Below, piece after piece: positions 56,710-64,000 of a stretch of 64,000 bases of DNA. Under the pieces are notes generated by a model, which had not been told where the DNA came from, did no database searches, and saw only the letters and a program-made list of their open reading frames with translations. Within the stretch, counting starts at the first letter, position 1. Every line of letters starts with the position of its first letter. A program made the translations under genes and the position numbers. Source of the stretch: CALMKX01 sp036274895. GTDB lineage: Bacteria > Acidobacteriota > Thermoanaerobaculia > Multivoradales > SZUA-115. The stretch lies in NCBI GenBank assembly GCA_036274895.1, contig DASUEU010000004.1:80845-144844 (forward strand). The letters run 5' to 3'.

Positions 56710-57579
56710 ATGAAGCTGATCTCTCACAATTACGGCAAGCAGCGTGTCCGAGTGCTCAAGGTGCTGCGGGGTCTGCCCGGTCGAGGCGAAACCCGTCACG
56801 AAGTGAAAGAGCTCGAGGTGGGCGTGCGACTCGAAGGCGATTTCGCATTATCCTACACGGCCGGCGACAACAGCAAGGTGGTGCCCACGGACACCATGAA
56901 GAACACCGTGCAGGTGCTCGCTCACCGCCACCTGGGCAGCGAGACCGAGCCGTTCGCGCTGCTCCTCGCCAGGCACTTCCTCGAGCGCTACTCTCAGGTT
57001 GAAAGGGTGACGATCGAGACCTCCGAGCGCAGCTGGACGCGGCTCACGGTCGACGGCCGCCCCCACGATCACGCCTTCGTGGGAGCCAGCGCGCGGCCGC
57101 TCGCGACGGTGGTGGCGGCACGGGGCGCCGAGCCGGTGGTCGAGTCCGGGATCGAGGACCTGCTGATCATGAAGACCACGGGCTCGGGCTTCGCCGGCTT
57201 CCCCCGCGATGAGCTCACCACCCTGCCCGAGACCACGGATCGCGTCTTCGCCACGGTGGTCGAGGCGCGCTGGCGCTACCGCTCCCACCCAGCCGACTGG
57301 AACGCCACCCGGGCTGCGGCGCTCGACGCCATGCTCGAGGTGTTCGCCGTGCCCTACAGCCCCTCCGTGCAGGTGACCCTCTACGAGATGGCCGGGGCGG
57401 CCCTGGCCGCCTGCCCGGAGATCGGCTCGGTCACCCTGGCCCTGCCCAACAAGCACTACCTGCCAGCGAACCTGGCCCCCTTCGGCCTGGACTCGACGGG
57501 GGTCTCCTTCGTACCCACGGACGAGCCGCACGGCCAGATCGAGGCGACGGTCGTGCGCGACGGGGAGGCCCGGGGATGA
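56710..57579 (+). CDS. Urate oxidase (uricase)
   Basis: A 289-aa cofactor-free enzyme oxidising urate to 5-hydroxyisourate and H2O2. Active-site motifs are visible: N-terminal YGKQRVRVLKV (Lys), VVPTDTMKNTV (Thr-Asp) and C-terminal NKHYLP (His). The T-fold tandem repeats give normal length. It is divergent from aceB with only 24 bp between the start codons. Its stop overlaps the guanine deaminase start by 4 bp. Confidence 0.95.
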   Translation: MKLISHNYGKQRVRVLKVLRGLPGRGETRHEVKELEVGVRLEGDFALSYTAGDNSKVVPTDTMKNTVQVLAHRHLGSETEPFALLLARHFLERYSQVERVTIETSERSWTRLTVDGRPHDHAFVGASARPLATVVAARGAEPVVESGIEDLLIMKTTGSGFAGFPRDELTTLPETTDRVFATVVEARWRYRSHPADWNATRAAALDAMLEVFAVPYSPSVQVTLYEMAGAALAACPEIGSVTLALPNKHYLPANLAPFGLDSTGVSFVPTDEPHGQIEATVVRDGEARG

Positions 57580-58061
57580 GTCGGCAGGAGTCGCGGCAGG
57601 AGCGCTTCATGCGCGAGGCCATCCGGATGGCCGAGCTGGGCATGCGGGGCAACCACGGCGGGCCCTTCGGTTGCGTGGTGGTGCGGGGCGAGGAGGTCGT
57701 GGGCCGGGGACACAACCGCGTCACCTCCAGCAACGACCCCACGGCCCACGCCGAGATGGTGGCGATCCGCGAAGCCTGCCAGGTCCTCGGCACCTTCGAG
57801 CTGTCCGGCTGTGAGCTCTACACCAGCTGCGAGCCCTGCCCGATGTGCCTGGCGGCGATCTACTGGGCCCGCCTCGACCGCGTCTTCTTCGCCAACACCC
57901 GCACCGACGCCGCCGCGATCGGCTTCGACGACGAGCTGCTCTACGAGGAGCTGGCCCTCCCCCTCGACCGCCGCCGCCTCGAGATGAAGCCCCTGCTGCG
58001 TGAGGAGGCGATGGCGGCGTTTCAGGAGTGGCTGGCGAAGCCGGACAAGGTGGCGTACTGA
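57576..58061 (+). CDS. guaD: Guanine deaminase (cytidine-deaminase fold)
   Basis: A 161-aa zinc enzyme converting guanine to xanthine. Zinc ligands are in HAEMVAIREA and CEPCPMC. The C-terminal DKVAY matches the family's substrate-gating tail. Its length and the context of xanthine and urate degradation favour guanine over cytosine or tRNA adenosine. It is coupled to the uricase gene. Confidence 0.9.
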   Translation: MSRQESRQERFMREAIRMAELGMRGNHGGPFGCVVVRGEEVVGRGHNRVTSSNDPTAHAEMVAIREACQVLGTFELSGCELYTSCEPCPMCLAAIYWARLDRVFFANTRTDAAAIGFDDELLYEELALPLDRRRLEMKPLLREEAMAAFQEWLAKPDKVAY

Positions 58062-58080
58062 CCACGCCTGCGCCCTCCCC

Positions 58081-60219
58081 TCACCGCAGCTGATCGAGGC
58101 GGCGGCAGGCGAGGGGGTTGCCGGCTCGGCAGGCGATCTCGAGGTAGCGGCGGGCGGCGGCGAGGTCACCCAGCTTCTCCTCGGCGACGCGGGCGGCCTC
58201 GAGGGCGGCGGCGGCGAGAACCTTGCCGGTGGTGCCCTCAATCGCCCGGTCGAACCACTCGAGGGCCGTGGAGTGGCGCCCGAGCGAGAGGTGCTCGGCG
58301 GCGAGGAAGCGGGCGAGGTCGGCGGCCCGCGCGGCGTCCTGCCCTTTCACCATCCCGTAGAGCTCCTCGGCCTCGCCGATCGCCGTCTCGTGGTCGCCGT
58401 GGAGGCGGGCGAGGTAAGCGTGGGCGAAGCGCTGGCGGCCGTCCGCGGAGCTGCCGGCGCCGGAGAGCAGCTCCCGCCCCTCGCCGCGGGCATCGCCGTA
58501 GGCCACCGCCAGCTCCCAGGAGGCTAGCGCTCCGCGGCTGGTGCGGTCTCGCAGCACCCAGAGGGGCCCGGCGCCGGTGAGCAGGGGGGGCAGCGGCCCG
58601 GCGGCGGTCAGGGCGTCGAGCCGGGCCCGGGCAGTGCCGTCGTCGCCCGCGAGGTAGGCCTTGCCGCCCTGGGCGTAGAGGGCCACGCCGCGGGCGTTGG
58701 CTTCGCCGCCGCGTACGCCGGCCATCCGCTCGGCCTCGCTGGCCAGCAGCTCGAAGGTGGCGGCGGTGAAGGGCGCCGGGTGCAGCAGCGCCTCGGCGAG
58801 GCGGGGCCCGTCTCCCCGGAGGGCCGCTCCCGGACGTTCGAGCGGTGCGTTGACGGCACCGCGGCGCCGTCCCGGGAAGGGGCCCTCGCTCCGGCGGGCG
58901 GCCTCCAGGCGGGGCAGGTCCGCGGGGGCCGTTTCCTCGGGCTGTGCCGCAGGCTCGGCCCTCTCCTCGATGGGCTCCGGCTCGGCCGCAGCCACCTGGA
59001 CCGGCGGCGCCTCGACCCTGCGCTCGGTCTCGGGCGGGGGGCTCGAGGTGCCGGCGGCCCGGGCCGGCACCGGCTGTGGCACCGCCTCGGCCGCGGTGCT
59101 GGCAGGCTCTGGCTCGCGCACCTCCTGTCGAGGGCTTTGTTCCCTGGCTCCTCCGCCCCGCCACAGCCAGATCCCGAGGGCGACGCCGGCCAGGGCGGCG
59201 GCCGCACCGAGCCAGGCCCCGAGGTGGCGGCGAGAGGGAGGGCGCAGCACGGTCATGCCCGAGGAGCCCCGGGGCGCTCGTCCCGGAGCCGGGCGGACGG
59301 CGGCCGTGGAGGGCAGGGTGGTGCCCGGTCGGTCAACCGAAGTGACGGCGGGAGCCGCGGGAGCCGGCCGGGTCGCCGAGCCGGAGGTGGGCAGGGCCGC
59401 GGCCAGCTCGGCGGCGAAGGCGCGGCAGCCTGCCGGTCTCGCCGCGGGTTGCTTGGCCAATGCACGCTGGAAGACGCGGTCCGTGGCCGCCGGCAGGTCC
59501 GGCACCAGCCCGGAGAGCAGGGGCACCGGCTTGTTGGCATGCTGGTGGAGCACCGAGAGGGCGCTCTCGCCGGAGAAGGGGGGCCGGCCCGCGAGCAGCT
59601 CCCAGGCCAGGACGGCGAGGGCGTAGAGGTCGCTCGCCGCCGAGGCCGGCTCGCCCTCCACCAGCTCCGGCGCCATGTACTCCGGGGTGCCGAGCACGGT
59701 GCCGGCGCGGGTCAGGCGGGTGGCGGCGCCGGCCGCGAAGGCGATGCCGAAGTCCGCCAGTAGGGCCCGATCGTGGCGGTCGAGCAGCACGTTCGAGGGC
59801 TTGACGTCGCGGTGGAGCACCCCGGCGCCGTGGGCGTGGTCGAGGGCCGCGGCGATCTCTCGCAGCCAGGCCAGGGCCCGCTCCCTCTCGATCGGGCGGG
59901 CGCCCATCCGCTCCTCGACCGAGCCGCCGTCCACCCAGGGCATGACCAGGAAGGGGGTGCCGTCCTGCTCGCCGAAGTCGTAGACCGGCAGGATGTGGGG
60001 GTGCTCCAGGGAGGCGGCCAGGCGAGCCTCGCGCAGGAAGCGGCGGGCGAGCTCCTCCTGGCTGGCGAGGTGGGGGAGCACCACCTTGACGGCCACGAAG
60101 CGGTCCAGCTGGGTGTCCCGAGCGCGGAAGACCTCGGCCATGCCGCCCCGACCTGCCGCCGCGAGCAGCTCGTAACGTCCGAGGGTGCGCCCCGCCTCGA
60201 CCTTGCTGGTGCGATCCAT
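58081..60219 (-). CDS. Membrane Ser/Thr kinase with TPR-like C-terminus
   Basis: A 712-aa protein. The kinase domain (about 14-270) has AAAGRGGMAEVFRA, Lys in VAVKVV, HRDVKPSNVLL and ADFGIAF. A Pro/Ala-rich linker leads to one membrane helix at about 332-352 (LGAWLGAAAALAGVALGIWL). A long Pro/Glu-rich segment follows, then TPR-like helices near the end (SLGRHSTALEWFDRAIEGTT, LGDLAAARRYLEIACRAG). The last repeat has the Sel1-like ending 'GNPLACRRLDQL'. It probably senses signals outside the cytoplasm. Target proteins unknown. Confidence 0.86.
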   Translation of the reverse strand: MDRTSKVEAGRTLGRYELLAAAGRGGMAEVFRARDTQLDRFVAVKVVLPHLASQEELARRFLREARLAASLEHPHILPVYDFGEQDGTPFLVMPWVDGGSVEERMGARPIERERALAWLREIAAALDHAHGAGVLHRDVKPSNVLLDRHDRALLADFGIAFAAGAATRLTRAGTVLGTPEYMAPELVEGEPASAASDLYALAVLAWELLAGRPPFSGESALSVLHQHANKPVPLLSGLVPDLPAATDRVFQRALAKQPAARPAGCRAFAAELAAALPTSGSATRPAPAAPAVTSVDRPGTTLPSTAAVRPAPGRAPRGSSGMTVLRPPSRRHLGAWLGAAAALAGVALGIWLWRGGGAREQSPRQEVREPEPASTAAEAVPQPVPARAAGTSSPPPETERRVEAPPVQVAAAEPEPIEERAEPAAQPEETAPADLPRLEAARRSEGPFPGRRRGAVNAPLERPGAALRGDGPRLAEALLHPAPFTAATFELLASEAERMAGVRGGEANARGVALYAQGGKAYLAGDDGTARARLDALTAAGPLPPLLTGAGPLWVLRDRTSRGALASWELAVAYGDARGEGRELLSGAGSSADGRQRFAHAYLARLHGDHETAIGEAEELYGMVKGQDAARAADLARFLAAEHLSLGRHSTALEWFDRAIEGTTGKVLAAAALEAARVAEEKLGDLAAARRYLEIACRAGNPLACRRLDQLR

Positions 60220-60311
60220 CGTGCTCTCCGGGTTGGCGGAATGCTAGCAGGGATGGAACCCGCAACGGCCGGGTTGCCTGCGGATGGGCCGCCGGGCCCG
60301 AAGCAGCCCGC

Positions 60312-60647
60312 TCAGGGGATCGCGCGCATCCCCAGGCTGTAGAAGTTGTCCCCGGAGTTGAGGGTCAGCACCGCGGTGAGGGGCTCGAACCCCTCTTTGG
60401 TCAGCACCGTGTTCGCCATCCCCGGCGTCAGCCCTTCGAAACGGAAGGTGCCGTCCGCTGCAGTCTGGGCCGAGCGGCCCTGCACCCTCACCTCGACCCC
60501 GGAGATCGGGGGGCCGGTCGGCTCGGTGTGGACCAGACCGCGCAGGATCGCGGTGGTTGGTGGGTCGGTGGGCGAGGAGCCACCATCGCCGCCGCAGGCC
60601 AGGGTGAGGGCTGAGAGAATCAGGATGCCGACGCTGCGAAACGTCAT
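60312..60647 (-). CDS. Small lipoprotein with carboxypeptidase-regulatory-like domain
   Basis: A 111-aa protein with lipobox LTLAC (signal MTFRSVGILILSALTLACG) and one beta-sandwich domain of the carboxypeptidase-regulatory type (AILRGLVHTEPTGPPISGVEVRV-like, DGTFRFEGLTPG). Such domains mediate adhesion or binding on the cell surface. ATG at 60647 begins the signal; a GAGG-like sequence precedes it. Confidence 0.7.
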   Translation of the reverse strand: MTFRSVGILILSALTLACGGDGGSSPTDPPTTAILRGLVHTEPTGPPISGVEVRVQGRSAQTAADGTFRFEGLTPGMANTVLTKEGFEPLTAVLTLNSGDNFYSLGMRAIP

Positions 60648-60794
60648 GGGAGCCTCCCCGCGGGGCGTTGATCCGAAACCCGAGACCCGCCGCACGAGCG
60701 CTGCGAATCCCCCCATCGAAGAGTGCGCAGAATCCCACCCGGGCCTGTCGAGGCCGGCCGAAACCTCTCGGGCCGGGATCACGTACCGAAGACC

Positions 60795-62324
60795 ATGAAA
60801 CCAACATCCTCGCACCGTTGCGGCCTTTGTGCCTTCTTCCTTTCGATCGCCCTGGCTGTCGGGGCGGCCTCACCGTCCGTCGCTGCCGATCCCGGCTCCC
60901 GCCGCCTGCCCCTCGAGCCCTGCCAGATCGAGGGCCTGGAGGGGGGTGCCCTCTGCGGCACCCACGAGGTGTGGGAGAACCGCACCACCCGCCAGGGCCG
61001 CAAGATCGGCCTCAAGGTCGTGGTGCTCCCGGCCACCGGGCCGGAGGTCGCCCCCGACCCCCTCTTCCTCTTCGCCGGCGGTCCCGGCGACGGCATCGCT
61101 TCCCACGCGGCCGGCGCCGCCCAGGAGTACGCCGAGCTGCGCAAGAATCGCGACGTCGTGATGGTGGACCAGCGCGGCACCGGCGGCTCGCACCTCCTGC
61201 AATGCGACGTGCCGGGCGGCGAGGACGACGTCCAGGGCTACTTCGAGCCGGCCTTCTCCGCGGAGATTGCCCGCCGCTGCCGAGCGGAGCTCGAGAAGAT
61301 CGCCGACCTCACCCAGTACACCACCACCATCGCGGCGGATGACCTCGACGAGGTCCGCCAGTGGCTGGGCTACGGTCAGATCAACCTCGAAGGGGCCTCC
61401 TACGGCACCCTGGCGGCTCAGGTCTACCTGCGCCGCTACCCGCAGCACGTGCGCACGGCCACCCTCTACGGCACCGCCGGGATCGAGCAATACCTGCCCT
61501 TCTTCCACGCCCGCGACGGCCAACGCGCCCTCGACCTCCTGATCGAGGCCTGCCTGGCCGAGGCCACCTGCCGGGGAGCCTTCCCCAACCTGCGCGCGGA
61601 GGTGCGCGAGGTGCTTGCCCGCCTGGATCGCGAGCGGGCCCGGGCCGAGGTGCACCTGCCCGGCCGAGAGGGCAAGACCGCCGTCACCATCGCGCGTGGC
61701 CCCTTCGCCGAGCAGCTGCGCTTCCTGCTCTACAACCCGGCGACCTCCAGCCTGCTGCCCCTGGTGGTCCACGAGGCCCACCGTGGCAACTTCGAGCCCT
61801 TCGCCACGCTCAACGTGCTGTGGCAGTCACAGATCCGGCGCATCCTCGCCTTCGGCATGCACCTGTCGGTGACCTGCGCCGAGGACCTGCCCTTCGGTGA
61901 CCAGAGCCGTATCGGGCTGCTGACCGAGGGCACCTACCTGGGGGATTACCGCATCCGCCAGCAGCTCGCGGCCTGCGCGGAGTGGCCCCGCGCGGCGATT
62001 CCCCCCGACTTCCACCAGCCGGTGCGCTCCGACGTGCCGGTGCTGCTGATCTCCGGCAACGTGGATCCGGTGACCCCGCCCTTCTGGGCCGAGGAGACCG
62101 TGCGCTTCCTCCCCCGCGGCCGGCACTTCATCGTGCCGGACGGCCACCACGGCTACGGCGGCCTGGCCAACCCCGAGTGCCTGCTGGGCGTCGGCCGCAC
62201 CTTCATCGAGAGGGGCGAAGCCGAGAGCCTGGACGGCGCCTGTCTCTCGACCATGAAGCGGGGCCCGTTCGTCACCAGCCTGGAGCAGTTCGAGGGGATG
62301 TTGAAGGCGATGATGGAGGGGTAG
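60795..62324 (+). CDS. Exported alpha/beta hydrolase, prolyl-peptidase-like (TAP type)
   Basis: A 509-aa enzyme with a signal peptide (cut near SVAA-DP). Triad residues appear in GASYGTLAAQVY (Ser), GNVDPVTPP (Asp) and DGHHGYGG (His). The oxyanion-hole region LFLFAGGPGDG and VMVDQRGTGGS are typical of proline iminopeptidases and the TAP tripeptidyl-peptidase family, including the C-terminal TAP-like segment. It probably cleaves N-terminal residues from peptides outside the cytoplasm. Start ATG at 60795 begins the signal peptide. Confidence 0.86.
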   Translation: MKPTSSHRCGLCAFFLSIALAVGAASPSVAADPGSRRLPLEPCQIEGLEGGALCGTHEVWENRTTRQGRKIGLKVVVLPATGPEVAPDPLFLFAGGPGDGIASHAAGAAQEYAELRKNRDVVMVDQRGTGGSHLLQCDVPGGEDDVQGYFEPAFSAEIARRCRAELEKIADLTQYTTTIAADDLDEVRQWLGYGQINLEGASYGTLAAQVYLRRYPQHVRTATLYGTAGIEQYLPFFHARDGQRALDLLIEACLAEATCRGAFPNLRAEVREVLARLDRERARAEVHLPGREGKTAVTIARGPFAEQLRFLLYNPATSSLLPLVVHEAHRGNFEPFATLNVLWQSQIRRILAFGMHLSVTCAEDLPFGDQSRIGLLTEGTYLGDYRIRQQLAACAEWPRAAIPPDFHQPVRSDVPVLLISGNVDPVTPPFWAEETVRFLPRGRHFIVPDGHHGYGGLANPECLLGVGRTFIERGEAESLDGACLSTMKRGPFVTSLEQFEGMLKAMMEG

Positions 62325-62732
62325 GGAGATCCTCACCCCCCTCGATCCCCCTCCCTTCGGCTTCGCTCAGGGCATGCTCCCGGCCCGCCCACTCCGGCCT
62401 TCCGGGAGAGGGGGAGGCCGGAGAGGAGGTAACGGCCCCGTTGTCACCCCGAGCGAAGCCGAGGGGTCTCCCATGGGGCGGTGCGGAGGGGATGGATTCC
62501 TCTCGTTCCCACGCTCTGCGTGGGAACGCAAATCCGGGCGCTCCGCGCCCTCCGGAGATGTCGCCGAGGCGAAGAGGCCGCAGAGCGGCCAGACTGGGGT
62601 CCCCACGCAGAGCGTGGGAACCAGCTCGGAAGCGGGAATCCATCCCCTCCGGACCCTTCTCCCGGAGGGCGGTGTGGGTGGGCTCCCTTCGGCGAGATCA
62701 GGGCAAGGTCTGAGGGGCAGGGGTGAGGGGTC
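62325..62732. repeat. Repeat-filled intergenic spacer
   Basis: A 408-bp spacer between convergent genes with no coding frame. It holds a short dispersed-type sequence (about 62451-62473, CCCCGAGCGAAGCCGAGGGG) and a nested palindromic element at 62480-62655. In the latter, outer arms of 21 bp (20 of 21 pairs; GGAGGGGATGGATTCC core at 62485-62500 against 62635-62650) enclose two 23-bp palindromes, 62505-62527 and 62599-62621. Both are built on CCCACGC and GCGTGGG in opposite order, so they are also inverted copies of each other. Confidence 0.75.
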
Positions 62733-64000
62733 TTACTCCACCCGCCCCGCCAGCCACCGCACCTCCCGCAAGCGCCGGCCGTAGCCGCAGGTGGTGACCA
62801 GCTCGCGGGCGCTGGCGAGGTGGGTGCGGGCGGTGGCGGGGTCGTCCTGCTGGAGGTGAAGGCGGGTCCATTCGAGGTGGGCGTCCGCCTGGTGGAGGCG
62901 CATGCCACCCCGCTCGGCGATCTCCAGGGCCTCCCCCACGTCCACCGCGGCGGCGTCCAGGTTGCCGGTGAGGCGGCGGAAGGCGGCGCGGGCGAGGAGG
63001 CCGCGGGGGAGGTCATCCTCTTGGGCGGCCTGCCGCAGGCCCTCGACGGCGCGGTCCAGGTGCTCGGCGGCCGGGGCGAAGTCCGGCGCCTCGGGTGCCG
63101 TCAGCGCCAGGCCGAGGTGGGCTCGGCCGAGGGAGAGGTGGTCGAGGGCGATGTCGAGGAGCCAGTGCTGAGTTGTCACCCATTCAAGCGTCTGTGTCGC
63201 CCGCCCCCGCACCTCCTCGCACGCCTCGCGGTAGCGAGCGCGATCGGCGGCGCGTTCTTCGGTTCGTCGTAGGGGCGCACGGCCGTGCGCCCTCCCGCCG
63301 TTTCCGGCCCGGCCGCCGTCGTCGGTCGACCCGTGGGGCGCACGGCCGTGCGCCCCTACACCCGAGGCTGCAGTGCCGCTGACGAGGACCCCCTCCAACC
63401 CCGCCCCATCCTCCAGCTCCGCCTGGCTCAGTAGCAGGTCGCAGTACCGGTAGCCCCCGAGCGAGTACAGCCGCGGGTACTCCTTCTGCCAATCCGCCTG
63501 CATCCCCTCCGCCTCGCGGAACAGCGCCGCGCTCTCCTCCCACCGCCCCGCGCCGTGCAGGGCATCGGCCAGGACAGTCCGGCTGACCATCCGCATGAAG
63601 GCATCCTCACTGCGGTCCGCCAGCGCCACGCTCTCCTCCCCGGCCGCCACGGCCTCGGCGACCTGGCCGAGGGTGAGGAGGAGCTCGCTGAGGTTGGAGG
63701 CGCAGACGGCAGCATTCCGCCACTCACCATCGGCCTCGTTAATTTCGAGGGTGGCCCGCATCGGCGCCACCGCCTCCCCCAGCCGCCCCAGGGCGCGCAG
63801 GAAGAAGCCGGCCTCGTTGAGGATCCACGCCTGATCCGCTGGGCTCAGGTCCCGGGAGGGCTGGTCCCAGGGTCGGTCGAAGAAGGCCGCGAGGGCGGTC
63901 AGCTCGGCGCCGAAGGCACCCAGCTTCTTCCAGCTGAAGTGCTCGCTCCCGCGCAGGATCCGCCGCCAGTACACCGCGTCGCAAGCCTCTTGCACCCGCC
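62733..64000 (-). CDS. C-terminal part of a TPR protein, possible STAND-type conflict protein
   Basis: 422 codons are visible; the N-terminus lies off the right edge. The sequence is a series of TPRs (LNEAGFFLRALGRLGEAVAP, NLSELLLTLGQVAEAVAAGE, TVLADALHGAGRWEESAALF, LDIALDHLSLGRAHLGLAL). From experience such C-termini (with CDAVYW, LGAFGAEL and 'YRYCDLLL') occur behind NTPase or caspase-like effector domains, but that cannot be checked here. About 45 residues in the middle are out of pattern and are encoded by an inserted pair of palindromic repeats. Confidence 0.75.
   Translation of the reverse strand, partial: RVQEACDAVYWRRILRGSEHFSWKKLGAFGAELTALAAFFDRPWDQPSRDLSPADQAWILNEAGFFLRALGRLGEAVAPMRATLEINEADGEWRNAAVCASNLSELLLTLGQVAEAVAAGEESVALADRSEDAFMRMVSRTVLADALHGAGRWEESAALFREAEGMQADWQKEYPRLYSLGGYRYCDLLLSQAELEDGAGLEGVLVSGTAASGVGAHGRAPHGSTDDGGRAGNGGRAHGRAPLRRTEERAADRARYREACEEVRGRATQTLEWVTTQHWLLDIALDHLSLGRAHLGLALTAPEAPDFAPAAEHLDRAVEGLRQAAQEDDLPRGLLARAAFRRLTGNLDAAAVDVGEALEIAERGGMRLHQADAHLEWTRLHLQQDDPATARTHLASARELVTTCGYGRRLREVRWLAGRVE
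63269..63359. repeat. Inverted pair of GTAGGGGCGCACGG palindromes inside the TPR gene
   Basis: 63269-63292 and 63333-63359 each carry GTAGGGG-type or GTGGGG-type ends around the palindromic core GCGCACGGCCGTGCGC, in opposite orientation 40 bp apart. They are the same style as the intergenic repeats at 6356, 10141 and 25538. In the coding strand they read GAHGRAP twice without a stop, so the frame of the TPR gene stays open. Confidence 0.82.

Noticed and set aside
60380..60393. tRNA T-arm-like sequence (GGTTCGAGCC on the minus strand)
   Set aside because: It lies within the small lipoprotein gene and lacks D-arm, anticodon arm and acceptor stem around it.
62480..62655. CRISPR-like array suggested by two similar 23-bp units
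   Set aside because: Only two units, each palindromic and inverted relative to each other, with no regular spacers or cas genes.

Overview
This 64 kb window is very GC-rich, densely packed chromosomal DNA. The gene content suggests an Acidobacteriota-type bacterium, perhaps near Thermoanaerobaculia. The pointers are a DUF1844 protein beside mazG, a DUF4388 (PATAN) protein, dnaK followed by an HspR-like regulator, three large Ser/Thr kinases with extra C-terminal domains, several TPR proteins and an ECF sigma factor coupled to a kinase. This placement is inferred from gene content; no rRNA or marker-gene comparison was possible. Genes often overlap by 4 bp (ATGA) within operons, and several convergent pairs overlap at their 3' ends.

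Layout. 1-6.3 kb: mazG end, DUF1844, a TPR membrane protein, a DUF4388 protein, then dnaK-hspR with a clear promoter and an adjoining inverted repeat. 6.3-10.2 kb: an accessory island holding a TIR-NACHT-FGE protein whose C-terminus looks like the variable region of a diversity-generating retroelement (DGR). A truncated avd gene follows it, but no template repeat or reverse transcriptase is present. 10.2-17.2 kb: DnaC-like ATPase, SpoIID-like lipoprotein, exported serine protease, omega-amidase plus aminotransferase, and a double-HTH regulator. 17.2-25.5 kb: Tat-exported vanadium haloperoxidase, acyl-CoA dehydrogenase-meaB-methylmalonyl-CoA epimerase, carA and a LolC/E-like permease. 25.5-43 kb: dienelactone hydrolase, lepA, CDGSH protein, kinase, Cys-rich exported protein, DinB, VapBC, EttA, ABC-2 exporter, two divergent sigma-like genes with a kinase-TPR protein, and a B12/radical-SAM protein. 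43-58 kb: xanthine dehydrogenase and a purine-degradation cluster. 58-64 kb: third kinase, small lipoprotein, exported alpha/beta hydrolase, a repeat-rich spacer, and the end of a TPR protein interrupted in frame by a palindromic repeat.

How the genes work together. Guanine deaminase, xanthine dehydrogenase, uricase, HIU hydrolase, OHCU decarboxylase, allantoinase, allantoate amidohydrolase and ureidoglycine aminohydrolase form an almost complete route from guanine to ureidoglycolate. Malate synthase sits in the same operon and would use the glyoxylate released at the end. The acyl-CoA dehydrogenase, MeaB and epimerase point to branched-chain or odd-chain acyl-CoA breakdown through methylmalonyl-CoA.

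The most unusual system is the TIR-NACHT-FGE protein with DGR hallmarks. It looks like a STAND-type immune sensor with a hypermutable ligand-binding tip, whose mutagenesis machinery has been lost locally or is supplied from elsewhere in the genome. A family of 27-bp palindromic repeats is scattered through the window and flanks this island on both sides.
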